A stretch of 64,000 nt of DNA from positions 248,001-312,000 of the forward strand of contig NZ_AP022565.1 in the NCBI RefSeq assembly GCF_010727325.1. Direction: 5' to 3'. Source of the stretch: Mycolicibacterium alvei. Its GTDB lineage: Bacteria; Actinomycetota; Actinomycetes; Mycobacteriales; Mycobacteriaceae. Both the position numbers and the translations under genes were made by a program. This document shows positions 56,172-64,000 of the stretch, piece by piece; the first letter of the stretch is position 1; the number at the start of each line of letters is the position of its first letter. Below the pieces are notes generated by a model that saw only the letters and a list, made by a program, of their open reading frames with translations, was not told the origin of the DNA and did not search any database.

Positions 56172-57209
56172 GTGACACCTCGCGGGCTTAAGAAGGTGGC
56201 CCGAGCGGCGTTGTTGACCATTGTCCTGGGTGGCTCAGCGCTCTTGCTGAGCGGCTGCAGCTGGCAGGACGCACTCGCTCTCGGTTGGCCGACCGGTATC
56301 ACCCCGGAGGGCAAACTCAACCGAGAGCTGTGGATCGGCTCCGTGATTGCGTCCTTCGTGGTGGGCGCCATCGTGTGGGCCCTGATCTTCTGGTCGAGCG
56401 CATTCCACCGGAAGAAGAAGGGCGACACGGAGCTGCCGCGCCAGTTCGGCTACAACATGCCGCTGGAGTTGGCGCTGACCGTCATCCCGTTCCTCATCAT
56501 CTCGGTGCTGTTCTACTTCACCGTGGTGGTCCAGGAGCGCATGCTGCACAAGGACCCGAATCCTGAGGTCGTCATCGATGTGACCGCCTTCCAGTGGAAC
56601 TGGAAGTTCGGTTACCAGAAGATCGACTTCGCCGACGGCACGTTCGACTACGACGGTGTCGACGCGGAGCGCAAGGCCGCGATGACGTCCAAGCCCGAGG
56701 GCAAGGACGAGCACGGCAACGAGAAGGTCGGCGCGGTACACGGTCTCAACCCTGAGGACCGCACCTACCTGAACTTCGACAAGATCGAGACCCTGGGCAC
56801 CTCCACCGAGATTCCGGTGCTGGTGGTTCCGGTGGGCAAGCGCATCGAGTTCCAGCTCAACTCCGCCGATGTGATCCACGGTTTCTGGGTGCCGGAGTTC
56901 CTCTTCAAGCGTGACGTGATGCCCCAGCCCGTAGCCAACAACTCGGACTACATCTTCCAGGTCAGCAAGATCGAGCAGACCGGCGCATTTGTCGGCCGCT
57001 GCACGGAGATGTGTGGCACCTACCACTCGATGATGAACTTCGAGATCCGGGTCGTCGAACCGGCTGACTTCAAGGCCTACATCGACCAGCGCGAGGCGGG
57101 AAAGACCAACGCAGAGGCGTTGGCGGCGATCAACCAGCCGCCGCTGGCCATCACGACGCACCCGTTCGATACCCGACGCGGTGAGCAGGCACCGCAGGCG
57201 AGCAAGTAG
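56172..57209 (+). CDS. ctaC: Cytochrome c oxidase subunit II
   Basis: Subunit II of the aa3 oxidase, carrying the CuA centre that accepts electrons from cytochrome cc (QcrC). The 345-residue protein has a lipoprotein-type signal ending L-L-S-G-C29, two membrane helices (about 53-77 and 96-118), the [12 protein letters not shown] segment and the CuA motif C-T-E-M-C-G-x-Y-H-S-M-M, with the other His ligand in [14 protein letters not shown] charged loop near 165-190 is specific to actinobacteria. GTG start with TAGGAGG upstream. ctaF follows after 12 bp. Confidence 0.97.
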   Translation: MTPRGLKKVARAALLTIVLGGSALLLSGCSWQDALALGWPTGITPEGKLNRELWIGSVIASFVVGAIVWALIFWSSAFHRKKKGDTELPRQFGYNMPLELALTVIPFLIISVLFYFTVVVQERMLHKDPNPEVVIDVTAFQWNWKFGYQKIDFADGTFDYDGVDAERKAAMTSKPEGKDEHGNEKVGAVHGLNPEDRTYLNFDKIETLGTSTEIPVLVVPVGKRIEFQLNSADVIHGFWVPEFLFKRDVMPQPVANNSDYIFQVSKIEQTGAFVGRCTEMCGTYHSMMNFEIRVVEPADFKAYIDQREAGKTNAEALAAINQPPLAITTHPFDTRRGEQAPQASK

Positions 57210-57221
57210 GGGCTACACGTA

Positions 57222-57641
57222 ATGCATATTGAAGCTCGACTGTTCGAAATCCTCACGGCGTTCTTCGCCGTGTCAGCGGTGGTATACGGCGTACTGACGG
57301 CGATGTTCGCCACCGGTGGCGTGGAGTGGGCCGGCACCACCGCGCTCGCTCTCACCACCGGACTGACGCTGATCACCGGTACGTTCTTCCGCTTCGTGGC
57401 GCGGCGTCTCGACACCCGTCCCGAAGACTACGAAGACGCCGAGATCAGTGACGGTGCAGGGGAACTGGGCTTCTACTCGCCGCACAGCTGGTGGCCCATC
57501 CTGATCGCGCTGGCCTTCTCGGTCGTCGCGGTCGGTACCGCCCTGTGGCTGCCCTGGTTGATGGTCGCGGGCATCTGCTTCGTGCTGACAGCCGTCGGCG
57601 GCCTGGTCTTCGAGTACTACTGGGGTGCCGAGAAGCACTGA
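57222..57641 (+). CDS. ctaF: Cytochrome c oxidase subunit IV
   Basis: A 139-residue actinobacterial subunit IV of the aa3 oxidase, with four membrane helices: [55 protein letters not shown], and [20 protein letters not shown] short polar loop [16 protein letters not shown] lies between helices 2 and 3. It belongs with ctaC, 12 bp upstream, in one unit. It ends with YYWGAEKH, typical of the family (Rv2199c). Confidence 0.93.
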   Translation: MHIEARLFEILTAFFAVSAVVYGVLTAMFATGGVEWAGTTALALTTGLTLITGTFFRFVARRLDTRPEDYEDAEISDGAGELGFYSPHSWWPILIALAFSVVAVGTALWLPWLMVAGICFVLTAVGGLVFEYYWGAEKH

Positions 57642-57823
57642 CCGTTAGGACGTGCCGAGTGTGGCCTGCTCAAGGTCACAATCGGGCCGTCACTTCATCC
57701 GCCACCGGCAGTGCCGGACTCGCCGGCTTCGCCTCGTTCGGTAATGTTGCCGGGGCACTGTCACCAGCGAACGGATTCGTTCGTCCCGCGTGGCAGTGAA
57801 GTTGTCGAGAAGGATAGGCGTAG

Positions 57824-58693
57824 ATGAGCGGGCCGAATCCCCCGGAGCCCGGTGTCTCCGGTTCTGATCTGCCGGATCAACCCGGGAAACACTCCGCACC
57901 CGAGGTTCCGAGTCAGGCTGCGGGTGCAGACGCGGATGACGGCGAGACGGAGTTCTACTCGCAGGCGTACTCCGCGCCGGAGTCGGAGCAGTTCACCAGC
58001 GGGCCCTACGTACCCGCCGATGTGGCGCTCTACGACTACGACGACTACGACCCGGCGACCGAACTCGTCGACACCGGCCCTCCGCCGCGCTGGCCGTGGG
58101 TGGTCGGCATCACCGCCATCATCGCCGCGGTAGCCCTGGTGACTTCGGTGGGCGTCCTGGTTTCCCGCGACGACGACACCACCAACCTGGCAACCCCACA
58201 GACGAGTACCACCACGTCGGCGCCGCCGGTGCAGGACGAGATCACCACGACGACTCCGCCGCCGCCTCCGCCGCCCCCCACATCGGAGGAACTGCCGCCT
58301 CCGCCGCCCCCGGAGACAGTGACGGTGACCGAACCGCCACCCCCCGCGCCCGTGCCGACCCACGAGGCGCCCCCGCCGGCCCCGAATACCACGACGGCGC
58401 CGCCGACCACCACCCAAGCCGGACCGCGTCAGGTCACGTATTCGGTGACGGGGACCAAGGCGCCGGGTGACATCATCACCATCACTTACGTCGACGGGAA
58501 CGGAAACCGGCGCACGCTGCGCAACGTCTACATCCCCTGGACCTTCACGATGACCCCGATCTCCAACTCGGATGTCGGCTCGGTCGAGGCGTCCAGCCTG
58601 TTCCTGGTCAGCAGACTGAACTGCTCGATCACGGCAAGTGACGGCACCGTGCTCTCGTCCAACGCCAGCAACTCCGCACAGACTGCCTGCTGA
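57824..58693 (+). CDS. mmpS3: MmpS3 membrane protein
   Basis: A 289-residue MmpS-family protein with a long acidic cytoplasmic N-terminus (about 85 residues), one membrane helix ([22 protein letters not shown]), a Pro/Thr-rich stretch ([20 protein letters not shown]), and a C-terminal MmpS domain beginning [19 protein letters not shown]. Two Cys near the end may pair. Unlike other MmpS proteins it has no mmpL partner beside it; its work is tied to cell growth and envelope in mycobacteria. Its TGA shares a base with the ATG of the next gene. Confidence 0.92.
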   Translation: MSGPNPPEPGVSGSDLPDQPGKHSAPEVPSQAAGADADDGETEFYSQAYSAPESEQFTSGPYVPADVALYDYDDYDPATELVDTGPPPRWPWVVGITAIIAAVALVTSVGVLVSRDDDTTNLATPQTSTTTSAPPVQDEITTTTPPPPPPPPTSEELPPPPPPETVTVTEPPPPAPVPTHEAPPPAPNTTTAPPTTTQAGPRQVTYSVTGTKAPGDIITITYVDGNGNRRTLRNVYIPWTFTMTPISNSDVGSVEASSLFLVSRLNCSITASDGTVLSSNASNSAQTAC

Positions 58694-59265
58694 TGCCAGT
58701 GCCCGTCAGCGAACTCGACACCACCGACCGGGTTTTGCTGGGCGCATGCGCCGCGGTGTGGCTCGCGGCGCTGGGTGCCGGAGTGGCGGCCGTCGTGGCC
58801 CTGGTGGACCTGGGTCGCAGCCATCCGCAGGGCTCCGAGAGTGCTGACATTCCCTGGGTGCTGTACACCGTGATCGGCCTGTCCGTCGTGGTGATCGCCG
58901 GCGCCGTGCCGCTGCTGCTGCGGGCCCGGGCCCAAGCGGACCACCGCCAACCCGGACGCCGGCCCCAGCCGCCGGCCCGCTCGCCACGTCCGATCGGGGG
59001 CAGCTACCGGGCTGCCCCGGTAGCAATGAGCCGCTACACCGCGGACCGTGGCGGCGCTACCGCCGCGGCCGAGGCGGTGTGGCTCCGGTCTCTCCTGGCG
59101 ACCGTCTGCGGCATCGGGGTCGGGGCGGCAGCCATCGGGTTGGCCACCTATCTCATGGCTACGGGCAGTGACGTGGCTGCCTGGTGCCTCTATGGTCTGG
59201 CGGGTGTGGTCACCGCGGGCCTCGTCGCGCTGCCGATCGCGGCGCTGCGTCAACTCGACGCGTAG
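58693..59265 (+). CDS. DUF2561 membrane protein
   Basis: A 190-residue protein with four predicted membrane helices: LLGACAAVWLAALGAGVAAV, WVLYTVIGLSVVVIAGAVPL, LLATVCGIGVGAAAIGLATY and LYGLAGVVTAGLVALPIAAL. A basic loop of about 45 residues (RPQPPARSPRPIGGSY) separates the two pairs. This matches DUF2561 (Rv2197c). The ATG overlaps the mmpS3 stop (TGATG), so it is translationally coupled. Function unknown. Confidence 0.85.
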   Translation: MPVPVSELDTTDRVLLGACAAVWLAALGAGVAAVVALVDLGRSHPQGSESADIPWVLYTVIGLSVVVIAGAVPLLLRARAQADHRQPGRRPQPPARSPRPIGGSYRAAPVAMSRYTADRGGATAAAEAVWLRSLLATVCGIGVGAAAIGLATYLMATGSDVAAWCLYGLAGVVTAGLVALPIAALRQLDA

Positions 59266-59444
59266 CCGCACTGAGCGGGGCTGTCCCGGCCTGCATTACG
59301 GCGAAATCACCGCCGTGGGAACGCCGCAGCGCTCCGTACGTGAAGCCAGGGCATGAGGCCGACGAGTTCCGGGAGTGCCAGCGATCGAACTGTGACGGCA
59401 GCTGAAGGTGTGCGCCGCACAGCGCTGACCGACAGCTCCCCATA

Positions 59445-59486
59445 AAACAATCGCCGCAACCTCTTGAGAGGCTGCGGCGATTGTTT
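59445..59486. terminator. Bidirectional terminator between DUF2561 gene and qcrB
   Basis: AAACAATCGCCGCA (59445-59458) and TGCGGCGATTGTTT (59473-59486) are perfect 14-bp inverted repeats, and the spacer itself contains CCTCT-TGAGAGG that extends the stem. A-rich and T-rich ends lie on both sides, so it can act in both directions between the converging genes. Confidence 0.85.
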
Positions 59487-59501
59487 GGGGTAGGGGAGTG
59501 G

Positions 59502-62298
<2,797 letters not shown>

Positions 62299-62302
<4 letters not shown>

Positions 62303-63105
62303 GCTCGTGCCCCGATCCACATCGCGATGCCGATAGCGGCGACCATTCCGATGATCCACATCGCCATGCCTTCGGGACCGGGCCCGAAGCCGCCGAGTCC
62401 GTAGCCGCCGTAGCTGGGCGCCTGTGTCGATTCTTGGACGTAGGCGATGATGTCGCGCTTCTCTTCCGGCGACAGCTGCCGGTCGGAGAACTTGGGCATG
62501 TTCTGCGGTCCGGTCAGCATCGCCGTGTAGATCTGTGCCGGCTCGGCCTCACTGAGGTCGGGTGCGTACTTACCGGAGGACAGCGCGCCGCCCTTACCGG
62601 TGAAGTTGTGGCAGGACGCGCAGTTCAGCCGGAACAGGTCGCCGCCGCGGGCCACGTTGGAGCCGATCAGCGACTCCTGGGCCACGCCGCCGTGCTCATT
62701 GCGGAGCAGCGTGGGGCCACCGCCGTTGGCCTGAACGAAGGCACCGAGGGCGTCGATCTGATCCTCGTCGAAGTGCTTGGGCTTGGCCGGGGCCTGAGCC
62801 TCACCGCGCATCGCGGGCATACGACCGGTCGACACCTGGAAGTACACCGCTGCCTCGCCGGTGCCGATCAGGCTGGGCCCACGATCGGGCACACCCTGCA
62901 GGTTGGCGCCGTGGCAGGAGATGCACGACGTGTCGAACAGTTGCTTACCCGTGCGCAGTAGCGCCGACTGAGACTCGTCGGCGACCGCGACCTGCGGTGT
63001 GGGCGTCAGCGTGGCCGCAACACCACCTGCGACTGACAGGCCGACCAGCAGCAGGATGCCTGCTGACAGTCGTCGGCGCAGTCGTCGGCGCGACTTGCTG
63101 GTCAT
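62299..63105 (-). CDS. qcrC: Cytochrome bc1 complex di-haem cytochrome c subunit
   Basis: Cytochrome cc that links complex III directly to CuA of complex IV. The 268-residue protein has an N-terminal signal-anchor helix, two CxxCH haem sites (C-I-S-C-H and C-A-S-C-H) with Met ligands in TGRMPAM and [10 protein letters not shown], and a C-terminal membrane helix ([19 protein letters not shown]). The ATG at 63103-63105 has AGAAGGGG upstream. Its stop overlaps qcrA as ATGA. It lies 38 bp downstream of ctaE. Confidence 0.97.
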
Positions 63106-63143
63106 CGAACCCCTTCTCATCGAATCGAACATCGGCCGGCCGA

Positions 63144-64000
<857 letters not shown>

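Overview
The window is a contiguous stretch of a GC-rich mycobacterial chromosome, most likely a rapidly growing non-tuberculous species (Mycolicibacterium type). Gene order follows, in inverted orientation, the M. tuberculosis segment from aceE (Rv2241) to trpD (Rv2192c); this comparison is from memory and no search was run. Starts are ATG, GTG or TTG, coding is dense, many genes overlap by ATGA or GTGA, and no insertion sequence, phage gene or CRISPR array is visible.

Layout. 1-2628: the 5' part of aceE, a lipoprotein, a DUF3052 gene coupled to ahpE, and tRNA-Val(TAC). 2642-11519: a membrane-anchored protein, a VOC protein, an MpaB-like oxygenase, cobD, SURF1-ptpA-ptkA, then cobC, Nif3-like, zinc-ribbon and RNase H/phosphatase genes in one overlapping run. 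11521-14728 is an accessory island: an XRE-cupin regulator divergent from a thioredoxin-reductase-like/methyltransferase fusion, a second VOC protein and an AraC regulator abutting rnpB. 14753-23922: RNase P RNA, a CYTH-CHAD protein, TetR plus enoyl-CoA hydratase, panB, a WS/DGAT acyltransferase and two Hip1-type serine hydrolases. 23975-32888: the glutamine synthetase cluster (glnA2, glnE, glnA1), split by five accessory genes (thioesterase, F420-type oxidoreductase, a small ABM-like protein, DoxX, dtd). 33045-38674: RDD and DUF4191 genes, then lipA, lipB, an epimerase and dlaT. 38890-46900: a small unknown gene, ephD, a lytic transglycosylase, pepB, a class III adenylate cyclase, gcvT and ilvE. 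46975-50972: a large GVxG-repeat protein facing the cobU-cobT-cobS operon. 50996-55980: DUF3043, erpA, a membrane protein, adoK and asnB. 56172-63755: the respiratory cluster ctaC-ctaF-mmpS3-DUF2561 facing ctaE-qcrC-qcrA-qcrB. trpD begins at the right edge.

How the genes work together. AceE (E1) and DlaT (E2) are parts of pyruvate dehydrogenase, and LipB plus LipA make the lipoyl arm DlaT needs (GcvT also acts in a lipoyl-dependent system). GlnE adenylylates GlnA1 at Tyr406, whereas GlnA2 has Trp at the aligned position. CobD, CobC, CobU, CobT and CobS cover late cobalamin assembly. CtaC, CtaE, CtaF, QcrA, QcrB, QcrC and SURF1 build or mature the bcc-aa3 supercomplex.

Main observations: a dithiol oxidase-like/methyltransferase fusion with operator-like palindromes; a beta-helix-like GVxG repeat protein whose end runs antisense into cobS; a 63-bp imperfect palindrome that makes both strands spell almost the same signal peptide; four 25-bp tandem repeats directly after the glnA1 stop; a GlnR-like box upstream of glnA1 and a weaker one at glnA2; overlapping divergent -10 elements for rnpB and the AraC gene; and at least 13 genes with a TANNNT -10 element 6-7 nt before the start codon, the signature of leaderless mRNAs.
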